Shown: in pieces, positions 1 to 6,076 of the stretch
How positions within the stretch are numbered: position 1 is the first letter of the stretch
How the letters are laid out: each line of letters begins with the position of its first letter
Assembly (NCBI GenBank): GCA_018701055.1
Contig: JABIUH010000358.1
Location: 1 to 7,489 of the forward strand
From: Woeseia sp.
GTDB taxonomy: Bacteria > Pseudomonadota > Gammaproteobacteria > Steroidobacterales > Woeseiaceae
Direction of reading: 5' to 3'
DNA length: 7,489 nt
Notes under the pieces: generated by a model
Told to the model about the DNA's origin: nothing
Databases searched by the model: none
The model's input: only the letters and a program-made list of their open reading frames with translations
Program-made: the position numbers and the translations under genes

Positions 1-1486
1 CCAATGCAGGATTGAAGTTATCTTCAAGCCTTCGATAGTTAATTTCGCCCGACCATCCTTCGGTGTTTGGCGCAGTAAAGCTCAGGCCATACGCTGAATT
101 ATTTCCGTTCAGACCCTCAGTGTCGCTTTGCTGATACCAGGCCGAACCCGCAATTGTTTTGCCGTTTGAGAGTCGGGTATTTAAATAGTTGAAATCGACT
201 CCTACCAGTGTGTTGTCCTCGATTGCCGACGGATTGCCATTCGTGAAAATGGCGCCGAGCGATGACTCTTCGAGCACGTTCGCCGCAATTCGGCCGACAA
301 ACAGGTTGGATGAATCCATCGCGCCAAACTCACTTTGCTGAATATTTAGCATGCCGTAATTCCAGCGTCCAATTCGGCCAGTGAGTTTCAGTCCTGCATC
401 AATATCGACTGTTGCACCGGTCGCACTAAGGCCGATACGTCGCGAAAAAAATGGGCGCCCGGATTCTTTGGCCGCCTGAGTGACGGCGCCACTTTCCTTT
501 GGGCCGCCAATCCTGCCGAATTCGAAAATATCATTGTCTTGCAGAAAGAATTTGCGCTTTTCGGGAAAGAATAGTGAAAACCGCGTGAGATTGATCTGAC
601 GCGAATCGACGCTGGTACCGGAGAAATCAGTATTGATAGTCAGCGCAGCTGTTAACGATGGTGTCGGCTTGTAGAAAGTATCGAGTGACGGCTCGAAGTT
701 CGTGTCAGAAACGTCCGGAGCCAAGCTATTGAACTGATCGGATTGTGAAACCCGGGCGCCTGCGACGATATCAAGCCCGAGTCCTTGTTCCATGCCGGAC
801 ATGCCCGTTATTATTCCTGAGTTTGCGGGGTTCTGACTGCGGTTATAGGACACCCATCCTATGTTCTCTTTTCGGCGGCCGATAGACCGGTTGAAGTTGA
901 TTCCCCAGGTGTCGCTCTCTGGATTGAAAGAAAGCGTTTTGAATGGAATTGCGATTTCCGCGGTCCATCCGGTCTCATGTATCGTTGTTGCCGCGTCCCA
1001 AATTGAATCCCAATCCCAATTGATATCGGTGACGTTCCTGAATAGTCCGTCGCCGCGTATTCCGTTTGGCGTCAGTTGGAAGACGTAGCCGCTACGGCCG
1101 TTGTTAAACGGATCAAGAATTAGTTGAAGTCCATCCTCACCCTCAGAGAAATCGCCCTGTCGCATGACCCGCGCGACAATGCCTTCCGGATCGCTGTCTT
1201 TGAACTCGGCGCCGACGTAAAGCGCATCTTTCCCGTATATGACGTAAAACCGGGTGTCCTCGGAGGGCTCGTCATACTCGTTTGGGCTGACTTCATGGAA
1301 GTCGGAAACTTCGACGGCTTGCCGCCAAAGAGGCTCGTCCAGGCGCCCATCAAGGACGGGTTCGTCCGTAGTGCGAACGCCTTGCACGCTTTTACTGCCG
1401 GGGCTCACCGATTGACCGGAAGCAGTTGCAGTTGCCAAGGCAACGCTCAAGCATACGGCAATGCTAAAAGTATTCAGTCGAAAAAT
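1..1486 (-). CDS. Secreted CBM9-like / DUF5916 protein, 3' part outside window
   Basis: Partial: 495 uninterrupted codons are read on the minus strand and the gene leaves the window at position 1. The N-terminus (about residues 1-22) is a Sec signal peptide with a hydrophobic core and AxA cleavage options (A18-T19-A20 or A20-T21-A22). Residues about 40-215 form a CBM9-like beta-sandwich: a VLDGRLDEPLW opening, an ALYVGAEFKDSDP strand pair, and GWTAEIAIPF near 173-182. From about 230 the DUF5916 region begins, with its hallmark FFPEKRKFFLQDNDIFEFG at 306-324 and FFSRRIGL at 346-353; this region is thought to form an outer-membrane barrel. Full family members are usually some 700-900 residues, so roughly 60% is visible. 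Biochemical function is unknown for the family; a role in outer-membrane handling of glycans or other polymers is inference. There is no in-frame ATG, GTG or TTG before the signal peptide. ATT at 1486-1484, seven bases after GGGAG (1498-1494), gives the best start. The identity is secure, the start less so. Confidence 0.88.
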   Translation of the reverse strand, partial: MFRLNTFSIAVCLSVALATATASGQSVSPGSKSVQGVRTTDEPVLDGRLDEPLWRQAVEVSDFHEVSPNEYDEPSEDTRFYVIYGKDALYVGAEFKDSDPEGIVARVMRQGDFSEGEDGLQLILDPFNNGRSGYVFQLTPNGIRGDGLFRNVTDINWDWDSIWDAATTIHETGWTAEIAIPFKTLSFNPESDTWGINFNRSIGRRKENIGWVSYNRSQNPANSGIITGMSGMEQGLGLDIVAGARVSQSDQFNSLAPDVSDTNFEPSLDTFYKPTPSLTAALTINTDFSGTSVDSRQINLTRFSLFFPEKRKFFLQDNDIFEFGRIGGPKESGAVTQAAKESGRPFFSRRIGLSATGATVDIDAGLKLTGRIGRWNYGMLNIQQSEFGAMDSSNLFVGRIAANVLEESSLGAIFTNGNPSAIEDNTLVGVDFNYLNTRLSNGKTIAGSAWYQQSDTEGLNGNNSAYGLSFTAPNTEGWSGEINYRRLEDNFNPAL

Positions 1487-1493
1487 CGTTACG

Positions 1494-1498
1494 CTCCC
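1494..1498 (-). promoter_or_regulatory. Shine-Dalgarno supporting an ATT start
   Basis: On the minus strand GGGAG lies seven bases before ATT (1486-1484), which opens a well-formed signal peptide (MFRLNTFSIAV...). The frame closes upstream at a TAA, and only ATA, ATT or CTG codons are available between that stop and the signal peptide core. The site therefore decides the start, though a CTG start four codons into the ORF cannot be excluded. Confidence 0.5.
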
Positions 1499-1648
1499 AC
1501 TACCAAGAATTGAGCGTATCGTTATTTAGCTGAAAAATCTCTAAGAAATACCTTGATTTGAGTGGCTCGAGGCCGAGTGATCCCAGCCTTTGAGGGCTCT
1601 CTAGGTCAGCGTTATTGCAGACATATTACGAGCGCTAGTCGATTGAGC

Positions 1649-1746
1649 GACAATAAGGACACCCACTTTATTTGGGCGAGCCGAAAAGGTAGATTCACCA
1701 ACTAATTGTGAGTGTCCCTTTTATCCCTTTTATCCTTCTTATTGTC
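1649..1746. repeat. Imperfect inverted repeat, right arm interrupted
   Basis: The left arm GACAATAAGGACACCCAC (1649-1666) is complementary to GTGAGTGTCC (1708-1717) followed, after a 21-base interruption, by TTATTGTC (1739-1746). Only one base of the 18 is mismatched. The interruption is made of short tandem repeats, so the right arm appears to have been split by a local expansion. A third, looser relative of the motif, GTGTCCTTAGTTG, sits at 2317-2329 beyond the NTF2-like gene. Short repeats of this kind with GTGTCC cores resemble REP-type elements mobilised by RAYT transposases; no transposase is present in the window, so that link is inference. Confidence 0.5.
1716..1742. repeat. 9-bp tandem repeat, three units
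   Basis: Two perfect copies of CCCTTTTAT (1716-1724 and 1725-1733) are followed by a degenerate copy CCTTCTTAT (1734-1742, two mismatches). The array lies inside the right arm of the inverted repeat and 43 bases before the start codon of the downstream gene. It could vary in copy number by slippage and so change promoter or leader geometry, but nothing in one sequence shows that it does. Confidence 0.75.
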
Positions 1747-1785
1747 CCGCACTGCGATGCGTGAGTTTTATCTTATGGAGATGCA

Positions 1786-2253
1786 ATGCGAATTTTCTGG
1801 TTGATAGTTTCATCACTAATAATAGTGCTCATCGGTGCGCTTGCGTACGCTGCAGATGATGCCGAATCGATACGGGCTAACCGTATGCAGTCGAATGAAG
1901 CCATTGCCCGACATGATGTGGATTCAATACAATCATTCCTGGACGACGACTTTGTAATCACCGTTAGCACTGGCTCCATTGAGCGCAGTCGCGCTGAGCA
2001 CGGAGAAAGTTTTGCTGCGCATTTTGCCGAGTTCCCAGACGTTGTATACGTGAGGACGCCTACGGAAGTTACGGTAAGCGATGCATATCCCCTGGCCATT
2101 GAGCGCGGTGATTGGGTTGGCTCCAGAACGACGAAAAGTGGAAAGCTCGAAAGTGGTGGGGAATATACAGCCGCCTGGAGAAAGGAGGGTGGTCGTTGGC
2201 GCATCTATTCTGAAATATTTGTTGCGCTGTATTGCCAGGGGACGGATTGCTAG
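1786..2253 (+). CDS. Exported NTF2-like (SnoaL/DUF4440-type) protein
   Basis: A 155-residue protein of unknown specific function. Residues 1-22 form a signal peptide (hydrophobic stretch 4-19, cleavage after A20-Y21-A22), so the mature protein should be periplasmic. The rest has the pattern of small NTF2-fold proteins: an N-terminal helix with NEAIARHDVDSIQSFLDDDFV (about 37-57), where a short helix is followed by a buried strand, and a C-terminal GEYTAAWRKEGGRWRIYSE strand pair (about 125-143). This fold serves as an isomerase, dehydratase or binding domain in many families, and catalytic residues cannot be assigned by eye. Two cysteines near the end (C150, C155) could form a disulfide in the periplasm. 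ATG at 1786 follows GGAG (1777-1780) by five bases; a nearby ATG at 1781 is out of frame. The gene sits between divergent and intergenic repeat motifs and does not obviously share an operon with the amidohydrolase 157 bases downstream. Confidence 0.75.
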   Translation: MRIFWLIVSSLIIVLIGALAYAADDAESIRANRMQSNEAIARHDVDSIQSFLDDDFVITVSTGSIERSRAEHGESFAAHFAEFPDVVYVRTPTEVTVSDAYPLAIERGDWVGSRTTKSGKLESGGEYTAAWRKEGGRWRIYSEIFVALYCQGTDC

Positions 2254-2397
2254 TCATAGAACAAGTGCAACTTTATCTGGGCGTGTTGGCCAATTGAAGT
2301 TGTAGGATTACTATGTGTGTCCTTAGTTGTTGGTGAGCGTGAATCAGAGCAGCTATCGCCTCAGAAGCTGTTGTCCCTAGATTTCACGTAAGCGTTC

Positions 2398-2404
2398 AGG
2401 AGGG
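2398..2404 (+). promoter_or_regulatory. Strong Shine-Dalgarno before a TTG start
   Basis: AGGAGGG ends six bases before TTG at 2411. It fixes the amidohydrolase start at this non-ATG codon, which also places a Tat-like signal peptide at the very N-terminus. Confidence 0.85.
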
Positions 2405-2410
2405 TCTCAC

Positions 2411-3943
2411 TTGACCAAGATTACCCGTAAAGACTTCCTCGGATTGTCAGCGGCGGCGGTCACGTCGACTGTTTTTGGCAGCTCCGCTTCCGTCAATGCC
2501 ATGCAAGTCACGTCTGGAACAGGCAATTCGTCACGCCCGACGCTTATTCGCGATGCTGATTTGCTGACAATGGATCCGGAATTGCAGGAGATGCGAGGCA
2601 CGGATGTCCTGATCGAGAATGGCATGATTTCCGCCGTCGGCAAGGGCCTTTCGGTTGAGGGCGCGGAGGTAGTAGAGGCCAGCGGGATGATCCTGATGCC
2701 GGGCATGTGCGATGGCCATCGCCACCTATGGCATACCGTCGATGCGGGCCGTTTGGCGAAAACTCAGCCTGGCCTCTATTCGACTTATCAAGAATGGAAG
2801 ATGCGTACGATTGTTAGCATGAATCCTGAAGATCATTATCTGGCGGGTTATTTGGGCGGGCTGATGGCAATCGATTCCGGCGTCACATCAGTCGTTGATT
2901 ACGCGCATGGCCAAATCAATGCCGAAAACGCGCTGGCCGCAGGCAAGGGCGCTAAGGATTCAGGAGTTGGTGGCTGGTTCGCATTGCAGCTTGGCGTTTC
3001 TTCTACGTATAAACCGGGTGATGTTGTACCGCTTTCTGTAGCGGATTCGCAACGCATTGCGGCCACCACGGACACACACTGGGCTACGGCAGAGCGGCTG
3101 CAGAAAGAAGTGTTTTCTAGTCGTACCGACATCATGCAGTTGGGTCTCGCGCCGAGCACAGGTATGGGAAGTAATATCGAAGACATCAATAAAGAATGGA
3201 CTCGCGTGCGCGGCATGGAGGTCAAGATGCTGGCGGCACACGTTCACAAGCCCGTCAGTCCGACGCCACAAGGTACGATGGGCAATCGCGATTCTGGCGT
3301 GCCGGATCTGCAGGCGGCTGGACTGTTGGGACCGGACTACCATCTGGCCCATGCCAATAGACTCTCCTCCGAAGAGCTCAAGATGCTGCGTGATTCAGGA
3401 GGAATGGTGTGTGCTACCGCGATGGGTGAATTCCCTTACATGGCAAGCGCAAACCGCGGGCCGTCGGTTCATGGGCGTTCACGAGCGGCAGGTGTAGCGA
3501 CCGGAATTGGCATTGATGTGAATCTGGTGCTGACGCAGGACTATTTTGAGCATGCCCGGGCTGCTTTCTGGAGCCTCTATCTTTCTCCGGAAGGGACGGA
3601 GATTGCAAAAGCGTACAAATCTGAAGACACGTTGGATTTCGTGACGGCGCTCGGAGCCAAGGCGATGCGACTGGGTGATATGACCGGCACTATCTCTGTT
3701 GGCAAACGGGCCGATCTGGTTTTACTGCGAACTGATCGTATCGGCTTCGCAATGCTCGGTAGTTTGGCCGACAGAGTTTTGAATTTCGGCTCGCTCGCGG
3801 ATATTGACAGCGTTTGGGTGGCGGGCCGGGCCCGTAAGCGCAACGGCAGGATGATCGGTGTCGATTGGGCCAGGCTCAAATCGCAGGTTGCTGAGGCGCA
3901 AGCGCGTATCGGGTCGTCAGCAGCAAGTATTACCTTCACCTGA
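2411..3943 (+). CDS. Exported metal-dependent amidohydrolase
   Basis: A 510-residue member of the amidohydrolase superfamily, close in layout to the TRZ/ATZ-type deaminases and hydrolases that remove groups from heterocycles; the substrate is not known. Residues 1-30 are an export signal, TRKDFLG followed by a small-residue hydrophobic stretch, which resembles a Tat signal with RK in place of RR. Residues about 43-98 are the N-terminal beta-sandwich, ending in MPGMCDGHRHLW with the metal-binding pair H103 and H105. H277 (AAHVHK) and H311 or H314 (YHLAHANRLSSEEL) match the next metal or substrate histidines, and D369 in GIGIDV is the likely catalytic and metal aspartate. The C-terminal GTISVGKRADLVLL (426-439) returns to the sandwich. 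The usual HxxE after the third histidine is HVHK here, so lysine replaces that glutamate. A Tat-like signal would suit cofactor loading before export. TTG start, stop TGA. The family call is firm, the substrate open. Confidence 0.9.
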   Translation: MTKITRKDFLGLSAAAVTSTVFGSSASVNAMQVTSGTGNSSRPTLIRDADLLTMDPELQEMRGTDVLIENGMISAVGKGLSVEGAEVVEASGMILMPGMCDGHRHLWHTVDAGRLAKTQPGLYSTYQEWKMRTIVSMNPEDHYLAGYLGGLMAIDSGVTSVVDYAHGQINAENALAAGKGAKDSGVGGWFALQLGVSSTYKPGDVVPLSVADSQRIAATTDTHWATAERLQKEVFSSRTDIMQLGLAPSTGMGSNIEDINKEWTRVRGMEVKMLAAHVHKPVSPTPQGTMGNRDSGVPDLQAAGLLGPDYHLAHANRLSSEELKMLRDSGGMVCATAMGEFPYMASANRGPSVHGRSRAAGVATGIGIDVNLVLTQDYFEHARAAFWSLYLSPEGTEIAKAYKSEDTLDFVTALGAKAMRLGDMTGTISVGKRADLVLLRTDRIGFAMLGSLADRVLNFGSLADIDSVWVAGRARKRNGRMIGVDWARLKSQVAEAQARIGSSAASITFT

Positions 3944-3979
3944 CAATCAAAATGGACCTCCGCAATTGCTAGTTGAATA

Positions 3980-4008
3980 TTGACTATGCGTTAAAAGTAA
4001 CGTTTTAT
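3980..4008 (+). promoter_or_regulatory. Possible upstream hipBA promoter
   Basis: TTGACT (3980-3985) and TTTTAT (4003-4008) are separated by 17 bases. The -35 is good (5 of 6 consensus), the -10 weak (4 of 6). A small palindrome, CGTTA-AAAG-TAACG (3989-4002), lies in the spacer. A transcript from here would cross both operator-like sites before reaching hipB. This is a weaker candidate than the promoter nearer the gene. Confidence 0.35.
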
Positions 4009-4024
4009 TGTGAAATAAGTCGAT

Positions 4025-4048
4025 TTATGCATTAGATATGACGCATAA
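4025..4048. promoter_or_regulatory. Operator-like palindrome O1 of hipBA
   Basis: TTATGC (4025-4030) and GCATAA (4043-4048) form a perfect 6+6 inverted repeat around a 12-base spacer. The same ATGC-n12-GCAT arrangement recurs in O2, 50 bases downstream centre to centre. HipB antitoxins of other bacteria bind paired palindromes upstream of their own operon; assignment of these sites to this HipB is inference from position and symmetry. Confidence 0.6.
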
Positions 4049-4062
4049 TGACTTAGCATTAG

Positions 4063-4092
4063 TTGCGATTGAGTATATGCGTCAGATATACT
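4063..4092 (+). promoter_or_regulatory. Likely main hipBA promoter
   Basis: TTGCGA (4063-4068) and TATACT (4087-4092) are spaced by 18 bases; the -10 matches consensus at five of six positions. Transcription would start near 4099, giving a leader of about 28 bases to the hipB ATG at 4128. The -10 lies inside operator O2, the position expected for a repressor that blocks RNA polymerase. Confidence 0.5.
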
Positions 4093-4098
4093 GCATTA
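4075..4098. promoter_or_regulatory. Operator-like palindrome O2 of hipBA
   Basis: ATGC (4077-4080) and GCAT (4093-4096) are separated by 12 bases, as in O1, and the spacers share AGATAT at the same place (TTAGATATGAC in O1, TCAGATATACT in O2). The centre is 50 bases from the O1 centre, close to five helical turns, so two dimers could bind the same DNA face. O2 covers the TATACT -10 element. Confidence 0.6.
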
Positions 4099-4127
4099 AA
4101 GTTAATACAGGTTTTTATGAGTGAATT

Positions 4128-4490
4128 ATGACGCGTAGCATTGATTTTTTCATCGCCTCTAGCGATGCGGTTATGGGGGCCTTGTTCGGGCGAATCGAGG
4201 AGATCAGGCTCAGCCAAAACGTCAGCCAGGCCGCACTCGCCGAAGAAGCGGGTGTATCGCGTAGCACAATGACGCGCCTCGCCAAGGGGCAGGGCATCTC
4301 CGTTGATTCATTCGTCCGTATCTTGCTCGCTCTCGGTCTTGCCGATCATTTAGCAGCACTTCTACCGAATCCCAACGTCCGGCCCGTCGAGCGCATTCGA
4401 TTGGACGGTGCCGAGCGTCGCCGCGCCAGCCCGGAGAGAAAAGTTGCTGGAGATTGGAAATGGAAAGACGAGGCTAAGGCTGACGGCTAA
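4128..4490 (+). CDS. hipB: HipB-like HTH antitoxin / autorepressor
   Basis: A 120-residue protein with an XRE-type helix-turn-helix at about 20-80: GRIEEIRLSQNVSQAALAEE, then AGVSRSTMTRLAKG as turn and recognition helix, then SVDSFVRILLALGLADHLAALLP. The C-terminal tail from about 85 is rich in Arg, Lys and Trp (RRRASPERK, WKWKD) and looks disordered; such tails are common in antitoxins paired with long HipA proteins. The expected role is to bind and neutralise the HipA kinase and, as a dimer, repress the operon through the upstream palindromes. Its stop TAA shares its last base with the hipA ATG (TAATG, 4488-4492), indicating translational coupling. The ribosome site is weak (GAGTGA, 4119-4124, three bases from ATG). 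An internal ATG (codon 16) would still keep the HTH, so the start is less certain than the identity. Confidence 0.88.
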   Translation: MTRSIDFFIASSDAVMGALFGRIEEIRLSQNVSQAALAEEAGVSRSTMTRLAKGQGISVDSFVRILLALGLADHLAALLPNPNVRPVERIRLDGAERRRASPERKVAGDWKWKDEAKADG

Positions 4491-5821
4491 TGGCAGAGAC
4501 CGCGCGGGTACTTTTGTGGGGCAGTGATATTGGCGCAGTGACATGGCTGCCCGAGCCTGCCATCGGTGTCTTTCAATACACGCCAGAATTTGCGGAATCA
4601 GGTATTGAGGTGGCACCGCTCGTTATGCCGCTTAGAACAGCGCCCTATGAATTTCCGACGCTGTCGAATGAGAGTTTCAGCGGCTTACCCGGAATGCTTG
4701 CAGATAGCCTTCCCGATAAGTTCGGCAACACCCTGATCAATGCATGGCTAGCCGGTCAGGGCCGCGCGCCCGATAGTTTTACGCCCGTCGAACGACTTTG
4801 CTATATCGGCACACGCGGCATCGGAGCGCTGGAGTTCCGACCAACCATTCATGGCGCGCCAACGGTCGCACGAAAAGTCGATATCGGCGCGCTCGTTGAG
4901 CTTGCTAGTCACGTACTCGACGACCGCGTGGCACTTCACGGTAAGTTTACCGGCGGCAATGACAAAGAAATAATAGAGGACATTCTTCGGGTCGGAACTT
5001 CCGCGGGCGGTGCGCGCGCCAAGGCTGTTTTGGCTTGGAACGTGGCGACTGGTGAGTTCCGTTCCGGGCAAGCGCCGGCGGAAAAAGGATTCACACAGTG
5101 GCTCATGAAATTTGATGGCGTGAGCGACAACAAGGATAAAGAACTCGCCGACCCGAAGGGGTACGGGCGCATCGAATATGCTTATTACTTGATGGCCAAA
5201 GAGGCGGGTATCAAGATGAATGACTGTCGGTTGCACGAAGAGAGTGGACGGGCGCATTTTTTAACTAGGCGATTCGATCGATTGGACGACGGAAACAAAC
5301 TGCACATGCAATCACTCGGCGCCATGATGCACTACGACTTCAATCAGGCTGGTGCCTATTCATACGAACAAGCGATCCAAGTGATCAAACGTCTTGGCTT
5401 GCCAATGGCTAGCGTTGAACAACAGTTCGTGCGCGCAGCCTTCAATATCATTGCTCGTAATCAAGATGATCATGTGAAAAATATTGCCTTTCTTATGGAT
5501 CGACGCGGTCAATGGAAGTTATCGCCGGCGTTTGATGTTGTGTACTCCTTCAACCCATCGGGTGATTGGACGTCTCGACATCAGATGAGCCTCAATGGTA
5601 AGCGCGACGACTTCAGCCGTGATGATCTGTTGTCGTTTGGGAAGGTTGGCGGAATCAAGAAAAACCGTGCAAGCCAATTGCTGGATCAAATTGCTACGGC
5701 GATAACCGCTTGGGCAGGATTTGCGATCCGTGGCGGCGTACCCGACAAGGACATAAAGCGTATCGAGCTAACATTTCGTAAGGATCTTGTTATAAAAAAA
5801 TTTAAAAATAAAGAGTTATAA
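4490..5821 (+). CDS. hipA: HipA-family Ser/Thr protein kinase toxin
   Basis: A 443-residue, full-length HipA-type kinase, so it has both the N-terminal subdomain (about 1-110) and the kinase core, unlike split HipS/HipT systems. The Gly-rich ATP loop is TSAGGARAK at 170-178, a variant of the common GGARPK motif. By spacing, S171 matches the E. coli HipA autophosphorylation serine (S150) and K178 the ATP-contacting lysine (K157). WLMKFDG (204-210) and HFLTRRFDR (256-264) follow. NQDDHVKN (324-331) is the catalytic loop, with D326 as the likely catalytic base and N331 as metal ligand; SPAFDV (345-350) supplies the second metal aspartate, D349. All key residues are present, so it should be active. 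E. coli HipA phosphorylates glutamyl-tRNA synthetase and causes growth arrest and persistence; the target here is unknown. Its start overlaps the hipB stop by one base. The last codons (KKFKNKEL) are extremely AT-rich, unlike the body of the gene. Confidence 0.93.
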   Translation: MAETARVLLWGSDIGAVTWLPEPAIGVFQYTPEFAESGIEVAPLVMPLRTAPYEFPTLSNESFSGLPGMLADSLPDKFGNTLINAWLAGQGRAPDSFTPVERLCYIGTRGIGALEFRPTIHGAPTVARKVDIGALVELASHVLDDRVALHGKFTGGNDKEIIEDILRVGTSAGGARAKAVLAWNVATGEFRSGQAPAEKGFTQWLMKFDGVSDNKDKELADPKGYGRIEYAYYLMAKEAGIKMNDCRLHEESGRAHFLTRRFDRLDDGNKLHMQSLGAMMHYDFNQAGAYSYEQAIQVIKRLGLPMASVEQQFVRAAFNIIARNQDDHVKNIAFLMDRRGQWKLSPAFDVVYSFNPSGDWTSRHQMSLNGKRDDFSRDDLLSFGKVGGIKKNRASQLLDQIATAITAWAGFAIRGGVPDKDIKRIELTFRKDLVIKKFKNKEL

Positions 5822-6076
5822 GTGATAATTAAAGTTAAATGTACAATATAGACAGCCAAATTTTTTGACCCAAATTTAGGCCGCGTCAACTTTTATCCGA
5901 CTGGCGATATGACGCCGGTACCACCTATAGCATGGCAGAACCGCGGCACCTACATTCAGGTAACCACGGGTAACTAATTGCTGGGATGAGTTCTTAGAAG
6001 ATTGGCCGTTCACTTCCCGATGCGTTCTTTCGGCCAACTTCTGCCTGCTATTGAATTGTTGTTCTAGCGTAAAGGT
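5822..6076. other. Convergent gap holding an eroded gene tail
   Basis: This gap separates hipA from the convergent GMC remnant. Positions 5821-5860 are only 25% G+C. The centre holds the TonB-dependent receptor remnant. An inverted repeat TTGGCCG (6002-6008) / CGGCCAA (6031-6037) with a 22-base loop follows; it might end transcription of one or both neighbours but has no T-tract, so it is not called a terminator. Confidence 0.5.
5858..5977 (+). pseudogene. 3' remnant of a TonB-dependent receptor
   Basis: Reading from 5858 gives KFFDPNLGRVNFYPTGD; from 5908 a shifted frame gives YDAGTTYSMAEPR; after skipping one base at 5947 the first frame resumes as TYIQVTTGN and stops at TAA (5975-5977). 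Joined, these read as the last 40 or so residues of a TonB-dependent outer-membrane receptor, where a YDAGTxYxMAEPRTY stretch precedes the last strand. The two shifts cancel out. The expected aromatic C-terminal residue is missing. An in-frame TAG at 5848-5850 and the hipA end prevent any upstream continuation, so only the tail survives. The motif match is from memory of the family and rests on a short segment. Confidence 0.45.

Larger units (their letters stand above)
1487..1785. other. Divergent intergenic region
   Basis: This is the gap between the divergently transcribed DUF5916 protein gene and the NTF2-like gene. It must hold both promoters, but no convincing -35/-10 pair stands out for either. 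The main visible structure is the inverted repeat with embedded 9-bp tandem repeat at 1649-1746. Small hairpins such as CTCG/CGAG and AGCC/GGCT near 1568-1600 are too short to call. No coding sequence is supported here. Confidence 0.6.

Noticed and set aside
1124..1513. Plus-strand 129-codon reading frame opposite the DUF5916 gene
   Set aside because: It lies antisense to the coding frame of a clear protein family, has no ribosome site and shows no recognisable domain.
3057..3497. 146-codon reading frame inside the amidohydrolase
   Set aside because: It overlaps a well-supported gene in another frame and its composition (many Arg, Trp, Cys) is typical of a frame shadow.
4748..5257. Minus-strand 169-codon reading frame across hipA
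   Set aside because: It is antisense to conserved HipA motifs, with no family resemblance of its own.
5855..5881. Hairpin GCCAAATTT / AAATTTAGGC as a hipBA terminator
   Set aside because: The stem is AT-rich with a bulged A, no T-tract follows, and it overlaps the receptor remnant.
3964..5982. AATTGCT at 3964 and 5976 as direct repeats bounding hipBA
   Set aside because: Seven bases is within chance expectation at this distance, and no recombinase or longer flanking identity is present.
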